From NCBI RefSeq assembly GCF_017639205.1, contig NZ_CP071139.1:3426001-3490000 (forward strand): a stretch of 64,000 nt of DNA. The letters run 5' to 3'. Shown here in pieces: positions 1-9,931 of the stretch. Positions within the stretch are counted from its first letter, which is position 1. Each line of letters begins with the position of its first letter. The notes below the pieces were generated by a model, which saw only the letters and a program-made list of their open reading frames with translations, ran no database searches and had not been told where the DNA came from. Both the position numbers and the translations under genes were made by a program. This DNA comes from Streptomyces nojiriensis. Its GTDB lineage: Bacteria > Actinomycetota > Actinomycetes > Streptomycetales > Streptomycetaceae.

Positions 1-927
1 CTGTGCTCCGTGCGATTCCTTCACCAGGAAGTGCGGCCTGCGCTTGGCTTCGTAGTAGATGCGGCCGATGTACTCGCCGATCAGGCCCAGCATGATCAAC
101 TGTACGCCGCCCAGCCCGGTGATGATCGCCACGAGCGTGACGTATCCCGGGGACTCCACGCCGTTGGTGATCGCCATGATCGTGATCCACAGGGCGTACA
201 GACCGGTCAGGGCGACCAGCGACACGCCGAACCAGATCCCGACCCGCAGCGGCTTGTTGTTGAAGGAGATCAGGCCGTCCATGCCGTAGTTCAGCAGGGC
301 GCCGAACTTCCACTTCGTCTCGCCGGCCTCGCGCTGCGCGTTGCGGTAGTCGAAGTGGACGGTGTCGAAGCCGATCCAGGAGAACAGCCCCTTGGAGAAG
401 CGGTTGTACTCCGGCAGCGACAGCAGGGCGTCCACGGCCGGGCGCGAGAGCATGCGGAAGTCGCCGACGCCGTCGGTGAGCTCCACGTCGACCCAGCGGT
501 TGACGCCCCGGTAGTAGAGGCTGCTGAGGGCGGAGCGGAGTTTCTTGTCGCCCTCGCGCGTGCGGCGGGCGATGATCTGGTCGTGTCCCTGCCGGTAGTG
601 CTCCAGCATGGTGGCGATGAGCTCCGGCGGGTGCTGGAGGTCCGCATCCATGATCACTACGGCGTCGCCCGTGGCCTCGCGCAGGCCCGCGAGCATGCCG
701 GCCTCCTTGCCGAAGTTCCGGCTGAAGGAGACGTAGCGGGTCTCCTCGCCGTGCTCGGCGGCGATCTTCCGGAGCTTGTCGAGGGTGCCGTCGCGGCTTC
801 CGTCGTCGACGTAACAGACCTCGTACTCGACGGGGAGGGCGTCCAGAACCCTCCGGATCTCCGCGTCGAAGCTGTCGATGACGGCTTCTTCGTTGAAGCA
901 GGGGACAACTACGGACAGCTTCGTCAT
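1..927 (-). CDS. Polyprenyl-phosphate glycosyltransferase, GT2 (GtrB/DPM1-like), 3' end cut by window
   Basis: This is a family 2 glycosyltransferase that probably moves a sugar from a nucleotide donor to a polyprenyl-phosphate carrier at the inner face of the membrane. The reverse-strand frame starts at ATG 925-927 behind AGGAAGTG and begins MTKLSVVVPCFNEE, the GT2 Rossmann start. YVDDGSRDGT and VIMDADLQHP supply the nucleotide and metal (DxD-like) motifs. Two hydrophobic segments follow in the C-terminal third (around GIWFGVSLVALTGLYALW and YVTLVAIITGLGGVQLIML), then GEYIGRIYYEAK, the classic GtrB tail. At least 309 codons lie inside the window and the stop is outside it. It is divergent from the GT2-TagF gene, so a shared role in envelope glycan assembly is inferred. 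The exact sugar cannot be read from sequence. Confidence 0.9.
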   Translation of the reverse strand, partial: MTKLSVVVPCFNEEAVIDSFDAEIRRVLDALPVEYEVCYVDDGSRDGTLDKLRKIAAEHGEETRYVSFSRNFGKEAGMLAGLREATGDAVVIMDADLQHPPELIATMLEHYRQGHDQIIARRTREGDKKLRSALSSLYYRGVNRWVDVELTDGVGDFRMLSRPAVDALLSLPEYNRFSKGLFSWIGFDTVHFDYRNAQREAGETKWKFGALLNYGMDGLISFNNKPLRVGIWFGVSLVALTGLYALWITIMAITNGVESPGYVTLVAIITGLGGVQLIMLGLIGEYIGRIYYEAKRRPHFLVKESHGAQ

Positions 928-1110
928 GAACACTTCCTGCTGGATCCGAACGGGTGATTGTCGGCGGCCGGACCCGCCTCTCACCTCTTCCTTAGAAGTA
1001 TGCACGGCGAGGGTCCGGCGGGAGTCGGGCTGCGGGAGTCGAGGGCGGCACACGGTAGCGTGGACGAGATAAGCGGAATCAGCTGAACGTAACGAAACGA
1101 AGGGATCGAG

Positions 1111-3990
1111 GTGCACGTGCCCGACGTCTCCGTGGTCGTCATCGTCTACAACGACGCAGAGCGTCTGCCGACAGCAGTCCGGTCGGTTCTGGACCAGACC
1201 CTGCACAGCGTCGAAGTCGTGATCGTCGACGACTGCAGCAAGGACCGCTCGTACGCGGTCGCCCAGGAACTGGAATCTGCACATCCGGGGAGAGTGCGCG
1301 CCTTCCAGCTGCCGGAGAACAGCGGCGGCTGCGGTGCGCCGCGCAACCACGGCATCCAGCAGGCCACCGGAACGTACGTGATGTTCCTCGACAGCGACGA
1401 CGTGCTGGAGCGCAACGCCTGCCGGAACATGCTGGACGCCGCCGAGCGGACCGGATCCGACCTGGTCGCGGGCATGTGCGTACGCGTCCACCTCGACAAC
1501 CGGTGGGGCAAGACCACCGAGTGGTACCCCTGGATCTACTCGCGCACCCGCACCCTGGAATCGATCACCGAGTACCCCGACCTGCTGGTCTACGACACCC
1601 TCTCCACGAACAAGTGCTACCGGCGCGCGTTCCTGCTGGAGCAGGGCCTGGAGTTCCCGGTCGGCATCCACTACGAGGACCTGCTGTTCTCCGCGCAGGC
1701 CTACGTGGCCGCCCGCCGCATCACGCTGATCCCGAACCACGTCTACTTCTGGAACGTGGTCGAGAAGGCCGCGGCCCTGTCGATCAGCAACCGGCGCCAC
1801 GAGATCGCGAACTTCGTCCACCGGATGGAGATCCACCGCCGCGTCGACGCCCTGCTGGCCGAAAAGGGCCACACGGACATCAAGTCCGCGAAGGACGCCA
1901 AGTTCCTCAAGCACGACCTCGTACTGCACCTGCGCGACCTGCCGCTGCTGAGCGACGAGTACCGCCAGGAGTTCGCCCGCCTCGCCAACGGCTACCTCGC
2001 GGGGATCGACCCGGCCGCGTACGAGAACGTCACCTACCTCCAGGCGATCTGCGCCTACCTGCTGGGCAAGGAGGACTGGGACAACCTCCTCCCGGCCGCC
2101 GACGCCATGACCAACAAGGGCCGGCTCACCTCCCCGCTCGCCGAGCGTGACGGCCGCGTCTACTGGTGCGCGCAGCACATCGACGGTCCCGACGGCGACG
2201 AGGCCCGCCGGATACTGGACGTCACCGAGCAGGCCTTCCACACCACGCCGCTCACCTCCCTCACCCTGGGCAACCGGCTGACCTCCTACGAGGACGACGG
2301 CCGCGGCACGGTCACCATGTCCGGCTCCGTCGTGAACCCGCTGGGCCGGATCCCGGCCGACGCCGACCTGAAGGCCACGCTCGAATTCCGGGCCCGCCGG
2401 CAGATCGGCGTGCGCTCCTTCAGCTTCCCGGTGGAAACGGTCCGCCACGCCGGTGACACGATCGAGTGGACCGGCACCGCCGACGTCGCGAGCACGGTCC
2501 GCCCGCTCGGCATCATCGATGCCGTCTGGGACGTCCGCCTCAAGCTGACCGCGGGCGGCGAACGGCTCACCACCCGGGTCGCGATCGGCGGGGTCGACCT
2601 GGAGTCGGCCGCCCGGCTGCGCGTGCGCCCGCGGCTGACCCGGCTGGTCTCCGACCGCTTCGGGCCCCAGATGACCAAGAAGGGCAACCTCAGCTACGTG
2701 CTGAGCGCCGAGGGCGCCGCCGCCGTCCGCACCCAGTCGCTGATCAACAACGCCATACAGGGCAAGGCGGCCGGCGTGGTCAAGCGGGGCCTGCGCAAGG
2801 CACTGCGGACCCGCCGCAACATGGGCTCCGGCGAGCAGAAGGTGAAGATCTACCACGAGGTCTTCTCGAAGCTGCCGATCAAGAAGGGCACGGTCGTCTT
2901 CGAGAGCCACATGGGCAAGCAGTACAGCGACAGCCCCAAGGCGATCTACGAGGAGCTGGTCCGCCAGGGCGCGCCGTTCGAGGCCGTCTGGTCGTACGCG
3001 GGCGCCAGGCCCACCGGCTTCCCCAAGGAGGCCACCCTGGTCAAGCGCTGGAGCTGGCAGTACCTGCGCGCCCTCGCCCAGGCCGAGTACTGGGTCGACA
3101 ACCAGGGCTTCCCGCTGGCGCTGGCCAAGCGCCCGGGGACCACGTACATCCAGACCTGGCACGGCTCGGCACTCAAGCGGATGGGCTTCCACGAGCCCCG
3201 GACCAAGGCGCAGGGCCGGGCCGGCCAGGCCCGTTTCCAGGCGGCCGTCGACCGCTTCGACCACTTCCTGATCCGCTCCGAGCACGACACCCGCACCCTC
3301 GCCAAGGGCTTCCGGCTGCGTGACGAGGTGCTGCTGCGCACGGGCTACCCGCGCAACGACGCCCTCGTCGAGGCGCACCGGACCGAGTCGCACAGCGGTG
3401 AGCGGGTACGCGGGCCCCTCGCGGGCGAGCTCGGCATCGACCCGGACAAGAAGGTGCTGCTGTACGCGCCGACCTTCCGGGCGGGCGCGGACGGCGCGGT
3501 GGAGGGCTTCGCCTTCCCCTTCGACGTGGAGGAGTTCGCGGACCGCCTCGGCGACCGCTTCACGCTGCTGGTGCGGACCCACTACCTCAACAGCGTCTCG
3601 CTGCCGCCGTCCGTCGAGGGCCGCGTCATCGACGTGTCCCGGCACCACGACATCACCCCGCTGCTGGCCCTCGCCGACGGTCTGATCACCGACTACTCGT
3701 CCGTGATGTTCGATTACGCGGTCCTGGACCGGCCGATGCTGTTCTTCGCGTACGACTACGAGAAGTACGCGACGGACATCCGCGGCACGTACTTCGACCT
3801 GAAGGAGAAGGCCCCGGGCCCGGTGGTGGCCACGGCGGACGAACTCCTGCAGGCCCTCGCCGCCTTCGAGGAGGCCGACGTCAAGTACGCCCAGGCGCGG
3901 CAGCGGTTCCTCGCCGAGTTCGGCGAGTACGACCGCGGGGACGCGGCCCGCCAGATCGTAGAGAAGTTCTTCACCAGGAGCGGCAAGTGA
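1111..3990 (+). CDS. Bifunctional GT2 glycosyltransferase / CDP-glycerol (TagF-like) glycerophosphotransferase
   Basis: A 959-residue fusion probably involved in teichoic-acid-like wall polymer synthesis. Residues 6-230 are a GT2 domain: VSVVVIVYNDAE at the start, VDDCSKDRS near 40-46, and the metal motif LDSDD at 93-97. A helical stretch and a beta-rich linker follow (about 250-510). Residues about 590-955 are a CDP-glycerol glycerophosphotransferase domain with TWHGS (His684), VLLYAPTFR and TDYSSVMFDY (from 860), which match the TagB/TagF family. The GTG start is preceded by a modest GAAGGGATCGAG. The stop overlaps the next gene by four bases (GTGA), so the pair is translationally coupled. 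I infer that one polypeptide adds both a sugar and a polyol-phosphate unit. The donor could be a polyol other than glycerol. Confidence 0.9.
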   Translation: MHVPDVSVVVIVYNDAERLPTAVRSVLDQTLHSVEVVIVDDCSKDRSYAVAQELESAHPGRVRAFQLPENSGGCGAPRNHGIQQATGTYVMFLDSDDVLERNACRNMLDAAERTGSDLVAGMCVRVHLDNRWGKTTEWYPWIYSRTRTLESITEYPDLLVYDTLSTNKCYRRAFLLEQGLEFPVGIHYEDLLFSAQAYVAARRITLIPNHVYFWNVVEKAAALSISNRRHEIANFVHRMEIHRRVDALLAEKGHTDIKSAKDAKFLKHDLVLHLRDLPLLSDEYRQEFARLANGYLAGIDPAAYENVTYLQAICAYLLGKEDWDNLLPAADAMTNKGRLTSPLAERDGRVYWCAQHIDGPDGDEARRILDVTEQAFHTTPLTSLTLGNRLTSYEDDGRGTVTMSGSVVNPLGRIPADADLKATLEFRARRQIGVRSFSFPVETVRHAGDTIEWTGTADVASTVRPLGIIDAVWDVRLKLTAGGERLTTRVAIGGVDLESAARLRVRPRLTRLVSDRFGPQMTKKGNLSYVLSAEGAAAVRTQSLINNAIQGKAAGVVKRGLRKALRTRRNMGSGEQKVKIYHEVFSKLPIKKGTVVFESHMGKQYSDSPKAIYEELVRQGAPFEAVWSYAGARPTGFPKEATLVKRWSWQYLRALAQAEYWVDNQGFPLALAKRPGTTYIQTWHGSALKRMGFHEPRTKAQGRAGQARFQAAVDRFDHFLIRSEHDTRTLAKGFRLRDEVLLRTGYPRNDALVEAHRTESHSGERVRGPLAGELGIDPDKKVLLYAPTFRAGADGAVEGFAFPFDVEEFADRLGDRFTLLVRTHYLNSVSLPPSVEGRVIDVSRHHDITPLLALADGLITDYSSVMFDYAVLDRPMLFFAYDYEKYATDIRGTYFDLKEKAPGPVVATADELLQALAAFEEADVKYAQARQRFLAEFGEYDRGDAARQIVEKFFTRSGK

Positions 3991-5159
3991 GCCAGCAGAC
4001 CGCCACCCCGGGCGGCCGTGACATCTTCATCGTCTCCAACAACGTCGACGAGATCGGCGGTGTGACGACCTGGTCGCACCAGATGGCCCGGCAGTTCACC
4101 GACCGCGGCCACCGGGTGCACATCGTGGGCATCGCGCCGGTCGCCGACGACATCCGGCAGAAGCTGCCGCAGGGCCTGCCGTACGAGATGACCACGCTCT
4201 ACGACGCCCACCCGCCGTCGGCCCGCCGGCTGCGCGGGATCAAGGGCCGGCTGAACGCGCCCGAGCGGCGCCGCCAGGCGGCCCGCCGGGCGCAGATGCG
4301 GGTCAAGGCCGAGCGGCTGAGCGAGCTGCTGCGGGGAGCCCGCCCGGGCGGTGTCGTCATCGTCACCCAGGTCTGGGCGATGGAGTGGGTGGCGCTCGCC
4401 GACACCAAGGGGCTCACCGTCATCGGGATGAGTCACGAGTCGTTCGAGGCCAGCCAGAAGTCCACCCGCGGGGAGCGGGTCCGCCGCTTCTACCCGCAGG
4501 TCGACCGGCTGCTGGTGCTGACCGCCGAGGACGCGGACCTGTGGATCCGGGCGGGCATGGAGAACGTGGGGAGCATGCCGAACCCGCTGCCCTTCATGCC
4601 CGACTCCCCCGCGCCCCGCACGGAGAAGGTCGTGGCGTGCGTCGGCCGCCTCGCCTTCGAGAAGGGCGTCGACCTGCTGCTCGACACCTGGGCGGACGTC
4701 GCGCCGCACCACCCCGACTGGACCCTGCGGATCTACGGGGCGGGCGCGGAGGAGGCGACGCTGAAGGCGTACTGCACCTCGCTGGGCCTGGACGACTCCG
4801 TGGAGTGGATGGGCAGCACCGACGACGTGCTGGGCGCCCTGCGCGGAGCCTCGGTCTTCGCCCAGGCCTCACGGGCCGAGGGCTTCCCGATCACGCTGCT
4901 GGAAGCGATGGCGGCGGGCGTGCCGGCGGCCGCCTTCGACTGCGCGCCGGGCGTACGGGAGATCGTCGAGCACGGCGAGGACGGGCTGCTGGCCCGGCTG
5001 GGCAACACGATGGAGCTGGCCGGGCACCTGCGCGAGCTGATGTCCGACCGTGAGCTGCGCGACCGGCTCGGGGACAACGCCTTCCACGCGGTGCAGCGCT
5101 ACTCCAGCCCCGAGATCACCGACCGGTGGGAAGAGCTGTTCTCCTTCCTGGAGCGCTGA
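3987..5159 (+). CDS. GT4 family (GT-B fold) glycosyltransferase
   Basis: A 390-residue retaining-type glycosyltransferase. The N-terminal lobe opens with DIFIVSNNVDEIGGVTTWS, a glycine-rich acceptor-side loop. The C-terminal lobe has VVACVGRLAFEKGVDLLLD and the E-x7-E donor-binding motif in RAEGFPITLLEAMAAGVP, both typical of GT4. It starts at GTG 3987 inside the stop region of the GT2-TagF gene (4-bp overlap), which places it in the same transcript and probably the same wall-polymer pathway. A perfect 19-bp hairpin lies about 20 bases downstream. The donor and acceptor are not identifiable from sequence. Confidence 0.9.
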   Translation: MSQQTATPGGRDIFIVSNNVDEIGGVTTWSHQMARQFTDRGHRVHIVGIAPVADDIRQKLPQGLPYEMTTLYDAHPPSARRLRGIKGRLNAPERRRQAARRAQMRVKAERLSELLRGARPGGVVIVTQVWAMEWVALADTKGLTVIGMSHESFEASQKSTRGERVRRFYPQVDRLLVLTAEDADLWIRAGMENVGSMPNPLPFMPDSPAPRTEKVVACVGRLAFEKGVDLLLDTWADVAPHHPDWTLRIYGAGAEEATLKAYCTSLGLDDSVEWMGSTDDVLGALRGASVFAQASRAEGFPITLLEAMAAGVPAAAFDCAPGVREIVEHGEDGLLARLGNTMELAGHLRELMSDRELRDRLGDNAFHAVQRYSSPEITDRWEELFSFLER

Positions 5160-5181
5160 CCGCACCCTGCACGGCACCGAT

Positions 5182-5225
5182 GTGAAGCAGCCCGCCCCGG
5201 ACACTCCCGGGGCGGGCTGCTTCAC
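5182..5225. terminator. Bidirectional terminator between GT4 gene and galE
   Basis: Perfect 19-bp inverted repeat (5182-5200 with 5207-5225) around a 6-nt loop, lying between two convergent genes. There is no long U-run, as is common in Streptomyces. Confidence 0.85.
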
Positions 5226-5254
5226 TCACGGAACACGGGGTTCGCTCCGGCCGG

Positions 5255-6268
5255 TCAGGCCTTGTGGACGTCCCGGTGGGCGTCCTTGCGGGCCACCTTG
5301 TTGGCCTCCCAGCCCGCCCAGGCGGAGGTGACCATCTCACGGACGTCGTGCCGGGCCTTCCAGCCCAGCTCCCCGGTGATCTTGTCGGCCGAGGCCACGA
5401 CCTTCGCCGGGTCGCCGGGGCGGCGCGGGCTGATCACGGGGGCGATGTCGTGCCCGGTGCTCTTGTTCATCAGCTCGACCATCTCGGCGACGGAGACGCC
5501 CTCGCCGCGCCCGATGTTGACGGTGAGGTCCTTGTAGTCGCCGGCCGCGGCCCACTCGGCGAGCTTGCGGGCGGCCGCCACGTGGGCCTCCGCGAGGTCC
5601 TCGACGTGGATGTAGTCGCGGATGCAGGTGCCGTCCGGGGTCGGGTAGTCGTCACCGAAGATCTTGGCACCCTGGCCGGCGTCGTAGCGCTCGAAGACCA
5701 TCGGGACCAGGTTGAAGACGCCGGTGTCGGCGAGTTCGGGCGCCGCGGCGCCCGCCACGTTGAAGTAGCGCAGACAGGCGGTGGAGATGCCGTGCGCCCT
5801 GCCCGCGGCGCGCACCAGCCACTCCCCGGCCAGCTTGGTCTCGCCGTAGGGGCTCAGCGGCTTGCACGGGGTGTCCTCGGTGACCAGGTCCACGTCGGGC
5901 ATGCCGTAGACGGAGGCGGAGGAGGAGAAGAGGAAGTTGCGGATGCCCGCGTCGGCCACGGCCTGGAGCAGGACGGAAAGGCCCTGCACGTTCTCGTGGT
6001 AGTAGTACATCGGCTTCTCGACGGACTCGCCGACCTGCTTCTTGCCCGCCAGGTGCACCACGCCGGTGATCTTGTGCTTGCGGATGACGTCCTCCACCGC
6101 CAGCCGGTCGAGGACGGAGCCGACCACCAGCGGGACACCTTCCGGTACGCGGTCCTCGTCACCCGTGGAGAGGTCGTCGAAGACGACGACCTCCTCCCCC
6201 GCGAGCCGCATCGCGCGGACGACGTGCGCGCCGATGTATCCGGCGCCACCGGTGATCAGAAACGTCAT
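5255..6268 (-). CDS. galE: UDP-glucose 4-epimerase
   Basis: GalE interconverts UDP-glucose and UDP-galactose with tightly bound NAD. The 337-residue protein has the NAD-binding loop TGGAGYIGAH (6-15), VVHLAGKKQVGESVEKP, the catalytic Ser in SSSASVYG (about 116-118) and the YxxxK pair at Tyr141/Lys145 in SPYGETK. Length is standard for the family. The ATG at 6268 is preceded by AAGGAG eight bases upstream, which decides the start; the frame stays open further upstream without coding character. It lies between glycosyltransferase genes, so it probably supplies UDP-Gal (or a derivative) for an envelope polymer, although a general Leloir role is possible. Confidence 0.96.
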   Translation of the reverse strand: MTFLITGGAGYIGAHVVRAMRLAGEEVVVFDDLSTGDEDRVPEGVPLVVGSVLDRLAVEDVIRKHKITGVVHLAGKKQVGESVEKPMYYYHENVQGLSVLLQAVADAGIRNFLFSSSASVYGMPDVDLVTEDTPCKPLSPYGETKLAGEWLVRAAGRAHGISTACLRYFNVAGAAAPELADTGVFNLVPMVFERYDAGQGAKIFGDDYPTPDGTCIRDYIHVEDLAEAHVAAARKLAEWAAAGDYKDLTVNIGRGEGVSVAEMVELMNKSTGHDIAPVISPRRPGDPAKVVASADKITGELGWKARHDVREMVTSAWAGWEANKVARKDAHRDVHKA

Positions 6269-6350
6269 GTGTGTCTCCTTGGTCCTGTCCGACTTCGGGA
6301 TGAAGAGCGCGGCGGTGTGCAGGTCTGCGGCAGGGGCCGCCTCCGGGGCC

Positions 6351-7967
6351 TCAGCCCGCCCCACGGCCCGCCCGGGCCCGGTGGAGGCGGTTGCGTACGA
6401 GGTACAGCGCACCCTCGGCGCCGGGCGCGAGGCGCAGCGCGAGGGCGCCGGCCCCCGTCCGGTAGGGCTGCGCCAGCAGAACACCGTACCGGCTGCTGGG
6501 CAGCGCCCGACGGCGGAGCAGTCGGCCCCGGGGGCGCAAGGAGGTGAACACCGAGCTCCCGTCGGCACACCGCACGCCCACCCCGACGTTCCACGCCTGC
6601 ATCCTGCGCAGCCCCTGACGGCGGCCCGTGACGGCCAGGTCGGCGAGGCGGAACGGCAGTACGGCGACCCAGCCGCCGCTGCTGTCGGGGTACAGCTCGA
6701 CCGGCTGCGCGAGGACCGCCTCGCCGCCCGCACGGGGCATGAAGCTCAGCTGCGCGGTGACGGGACCGGCCTCGGCGAGGCGCCCGTACAGGTCGTGCAG
6801 GCGGATCCGGACGGCGGCGCGGCCGGCCGGCTCGGCGTCGACGGTGACGGGCAGCTCGCCGACCGGCAGCACGGGCAGATCCGCCAGCTCGACCGGGAGC
6901 TCCTCGCTCCAGACCGGGACTCCGGCGGGACCGGTCGCGTACGGGGGCAGCAGCCGCGGCGGTTCGGCCGCCAGCCGGGTGAGCCGCTCCACATCGGCGG
7001 GCGGGGTCGCGGTGGCACGCAGCACGGAGACGATCCAGCGGGCGTGGGCCGCGGCGGACTCGATGTCGGCCTCGGGGAAGGTGTCGACGTACTCGCGGGT
7101 CAGGGTCCACCAGGCGGCCTGGTACTCGGGGTCCCGGCCGAGCTCGCGCAGGTACATGCGCAGGTCGTACTCCAGGAACTTCACCCGGCAGGCGCTGCCC
7201 AGCACCGGGGAGGCCTCGGCGAGGATCCCGGCGGCCGTGCGGTGAGCCTCGATGCGGGAGCGCCAGTTCCCGACGTCCTTGCGGTCCAGGGAGATCGACA
7301 CCTGGGCGGCGCTGCGGCGCACGTGCCAGACGTAGACGAGGTCGCCGGTGACGGCGATGCGGGGGGCGGCGGCGAGCACGCGGGCGGTGAAGACGAAGTC
7401 CTCGTAGATGAACCGGCCGTCTGGGAAGCGCAGACCGTGTTCCTGGAGGAAGGCGCGCTCGTACAGCTTGTTGACGCAGAGGGTGTCGCGGACGAGCTCG
7501 GGCCGGTCCACCGGCCGCTCGATCACCTCGCCCGGTGTGTGCAGTCCGGGCATCCACGGGACGTCGTGGTGCTGGGGCAGCTCGCGCCGCACCGCAGCGC
7601 CGACGGTGACCGGGGCGCGGTGCTCCTCGGCGGTGCGCACCAGGGCGTCGGCGGCCCCCGGCGGCAGGATGTCGTCGCTGTCGAGGAAGAGCACGTATTG
7701 GCCGGAAGCAGCCGCGATCCCGTCGTTGCGCGGGGTGCCGCACCCCCCGCTGTTCTCCGTCCGGTGCACGACCTTCAGGCGGGGGTGGACGGCGGCCAGC
7801 TCGTCCAGCACCCGCGCGGTGCCGTCGGACGAGGCGTCGTTCACCGCGATCACCTCGGCGACCACCGGGCCCTGGGCGAGGGCCGAGGAAACGGCCTCGC
7901 CCACGAGCCCGGCGTCGTTGTACGCGATGACCACGACGGACACGGTGGGTAGGTTGCTGCTGTTCAC
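6351..7967 (-). CDS. GT2 family glycosyltransferase with C-terminal beta domain
   Basis: A 538-residue GT2 enzyme. The first 20 residues contain VSVVVIAYNDAG, then VNDASSDGT (42-50) and FLDSDD (94-99). These closely parallel the N-terminal half of the GT2-TagF fusion at 1111-3990, including the ENSGGCGTPRNDG stretch. The C-terminal half (about 350-530) is beta-rich and resembles the linker region of that fusion, but no TagF domain follows. The start is GTG at 7965-7967 with a weak AGGATC behind it; longer in-frame upstream sequence lacks coding character. It is probably a paralogue acting on the same polymer. Its substrate is unknown. Confidence 0.88.
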   Translation of the reverse strand: MNSSNLPTVSVVVIAYNDAGLVGEAVSSALAQGPVVAEVIAVNDASSDGTARVLDELAAVHPRLKVVHRTENSGGCGTPRNDGIAAASGQYVLFLDSDDILPPGAADALVRTAEEHRAPVTVGAAVRRELPQHHDVPWMPGLHTPGEVIERPVDRPELVRDTLCVNKLYERAFLQEHGLRFPDGRFIYEDFVFTARVLAAAPRIAVTGDLVYVWHVRRSAAQVSISLDRKDVGNWRSRIEAHRTAAGILAEASPVLGSACRVKFLEYDLRMYLRELGRDPEYQAAWWTLTREYVDTFPEADIESAAAHARWIVSVLRATATPPADVERLTRLAAEPPRLLPPYATGPAGVPVWSEELPVELADLPVLPVGELPVTVDAEPAGRAAVRIRLHDLYGRLAEAGPVTAQLSFMPRAGGEAVLAQPVELYPDSSGGWVAVLPFRLADLAVTGRRQGLRRMQAWNVGVGVRCADGSSVFTSLRPRGRLLRRRALPSSRYGVLLAQPYRTGAGALALRLAPGAEGALYLVRNRLHRARAGRGAG

Positions 7968-8037
7968 CCGGAAGATCCTAGGCGACCGACGTAAAGGCGC
8001 CTTCAAACCTTCCGGGCACAAGTCCCTCGGGAGGGGC

Positions 8038-9483
8038 TCAGAAAGGCCGGAATTCGTCGTATTCCTTCTGCGCCGAGTCCCCGCGCTGGGCTTCCTTGTC
8101 CTTGCGGCGGGTGGTGGCCGGACGCGGGGCGTCCAGACGGTGGTCCTCGCCACGGCGGCCCAGCATCTCCGCGCCGGCCATCACGGTCGGCTCCCAGTCG
8201 AAGACGACCGCGTTCTCATCGGAGCCGATGGCCACGCCGTCACCGGCCCGGGCGCCGGCCTTCTTCAGCGCCTCCTCGACGCCGAGGCGGTTGAGGCGGT
8301 CGGCCAGGTAGCCGACGGCCTCGTCGTTGTTGAAGTCGGTCTGGCGGACCCAGCGCTCCGGCTTCTCGCCGCGCACCTTGTAGACGTCCTCGACCTCGTC
8401 GTAGGTGACGGTGAAGCCGGCGTCGTCCACGGCCTTCGGACGGATGACGATACGGGTCGCCTCCTCCTTCGGCTTGCGGGCGCGGGCCTTGGCGATGACC
8501 TCGGCGAGGAAGTAGGAGAGCTCCTTCAGACCCGTACGGGCGACCGCGGAGACCTCGAAGACCTTGTAGCCGCGGGCCTCCAGGTCCGGGCGGACCATGT
8601 CGGCGAGCTCCTGGCCGTCCGGGATGTCGACCTTGTTGAGGACGACGAGACGCGGACGCTTCTCCAGGCCGCCGCCGTAGAGCTTGAGCTCCTCCTCGAT
8701 GACGTCGAGGTCGGCGATCGGGTCGCGGTCGGACTCCAGCGTGGCGGTGTCCAGGACGTGCACCAGCACCGAGCAGCGCTCGACGTGGCGCAGGAACTCG
8801 AGGCCCAGGCCACGGCCCTGGCTGGCGCCGGGGATCAGGCCCGGGACGTCGGCGATCGTGTAGACCGTGGAACCGGCCGTGACGACGCCCAGGTTCGGGA
8901 CCAGGGTGGTGAAGGGGTAGTCCGCGATCTTCGGCTTGGCGGAGGAGAGCACCGAGATCAGCGAGGACTTGCCGGCGCTCGGGAAGCCGACCAGCGCCAC
9001 GTCGGCGACGGTCTTGAGCTCCAGGACGACGTCGCCGGTGGTGCCGGGGACGCCGAGGAGCGCGAAGCCGGGGGCCTTGCGGCGGGCGGAGGAGAGCGCG
9101 GCGTTGCCGAGACCGCCGCGGCCGCCCTCGGCGGCCACGTAGGTGGTGCCCTGGCCGACGAGGTCGGCGAGGACGTTGCCCTCCTTGTCGAGGACGACGG
9201 TGCCGTCCGGCACGGGCAGGACCAGGTCCTGGCCGTCCTTGCCGGAGCGGTTGCCGCCCTCGCCGGGCTTGCCGTTGGTGGCCTTGCGGTGGGGGCTGTG
9301 GTGGTAGTCGAGCAGCGTGGTGATCGCCTGCTCCACCACCAGGATGACGTCGCCGCCACGGCCGCCGTTGCCGCCGTCGGGGCCGCCGAGCGGCTTGAAC
9401 TTCTCCCGGTGAACGGAGGCGCAGCCGTGGCCCCCGTTACCCGCGGCGACGTGCAGCTCGACGCGGTCCACGAAGGTGGTCAT
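8038..9483 (-). CDS. obg: GTPase Obg/CgtA
   Basis: Obg is an essential ribosome-associated GTPase acting in 50S assembly and, in Streptomyces, linked to the onset of aerial growth. The 481-residue protein has the glycine-rich Obg fold (1-158, e.g. [12 protein letters not shown]), a G domain with P-loop GFPSAGKSS (166-174), DVPG (212-215) and LNKVD, and an OCT C-terminal domain (about 340-430) followed by a charged tail. The ATG at 9483 is the natural start of the Obg fold. It follows rplU-rpmA in the conserved L21-L27-Obg order. A strong hairpin at 9572-9628 separates it from rpmA, so it probably has its own promoter in that 180-bp gap. Confidence 0.97.
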   Translation of the reverse strand: MTTFVDRVELHVAAGNGGHGCASVHREKFKPLGGPDGGNGGRGGDVILVVEQAITTLLDYHHSPHRKATNGKPGEGGNRSGKDGQDLVLPVPDGTVVLDKEGNVLADLVGQGTTYVAAEGGRGGLGNAALSSARRKAPGFALLGVPGTTGDVVLELKTVADVALVGFPSAGKSSLISVLSSAKPKIADYPFTTLVPNLGVVTAGSTVYTIADVPGLIPGASQGRGLGLEFLRHVERCSVLVHVLDTATLESDRDPIADLDVIEEELKLYGGGLEKRPRLVVLNKVDIPDGQELADMVRPDLEARGYKVFEVSAVARTGLKELSYFLAEVIAKARARKPKEEATRIVIRPKAVDDAGFTVTYDEVEDVYKVRGEKPERWVRQTDFNNDEAVGYLADRLNRLGVEEALKKAGARAGDGVAIGSDENAVVFDWEPTVMAGAEMLGRRGEDHRLDAPRPATTRRKDKEAQRGDSAQKEYDEFRPF

Positions 9484-9571
9484 GGGTGTTCCTCCAGATA
9501 CATACGGGAATGTCCCGGGCAGGCCGTATTACTACCCCTGCCCATTAAAACGTGGTCTGTATGACAACGCG

Positions 9572-9628
9572 CCGAGGGCGGACCTCTCTTCCCGGCCTGC
9601 GCCGGAAAGAGCTGAGATCCGCCCTCGG
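9572..9628 (-). terminator. Hairpin between rpmA and obg
   Basis: An 11-bp perfect inverted repeat (9572-9582 with 9618-9628) encloses a second small stem (CCGGC/GCCGG near 9592-9605). It lies downstream of rpmA and upstream of obg and probably ends or attenuates the rplU-rpmA transcript. Confidence 0.7.
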
Positions 9629-9663
9629 GAAGTTACGAACGCGCTAGATCAGCAGGAGCTGGA

Positions 9664-9918
9664 TCAGGCGGCCGGAACGATGTTGACGACCTTGCGGCCA
9701 CGGTGCGTGCCGAACTGGACCGAACCGGCCTGCAGCGCGAACAGCGTGTCGTCGCCACCACGACCGACACCCGAACCCGGGTGGAAGTGGGTGCCGCGCT
9801 GGCGGACGAGGATCTCACCAGCGGAAACGACCTGACCGCCGAAGCGCTTCACGCCGAGCCGCTGGGCATTGGAGTCGCGCCCGTTCCGGGTGGACGATGC
9901 GCCCTTCTTGTGTGCCAT
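9664..9918 (-). CDS. rpmA: 50S ribosomal protein L27
   Basis: L27 sits near the peptidyl-transferase centre of the large subunit. The 84-residue sequence begins [16 protein letters not shown] and contains [22 protein letters not shown], both diagnostic. There is no Firmicute-type cleavable N-terminal extension: the protein starts directly at the mature A-H-K-K end. It follows rplU by 13 bp and is surely cotranscribed with it. Confidence 0.98.
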   Translation of the reverse strand: MAHKKGASSTRNGRDSNAQRLGVKRFGGQVVSAGEILVRQRGTHFHPGSGVGRGGDDTLFALQAGSVQFGTHRGRKVVNIVPAA

Positions 9919-9931
9919 GTCTCAGTCCCTC

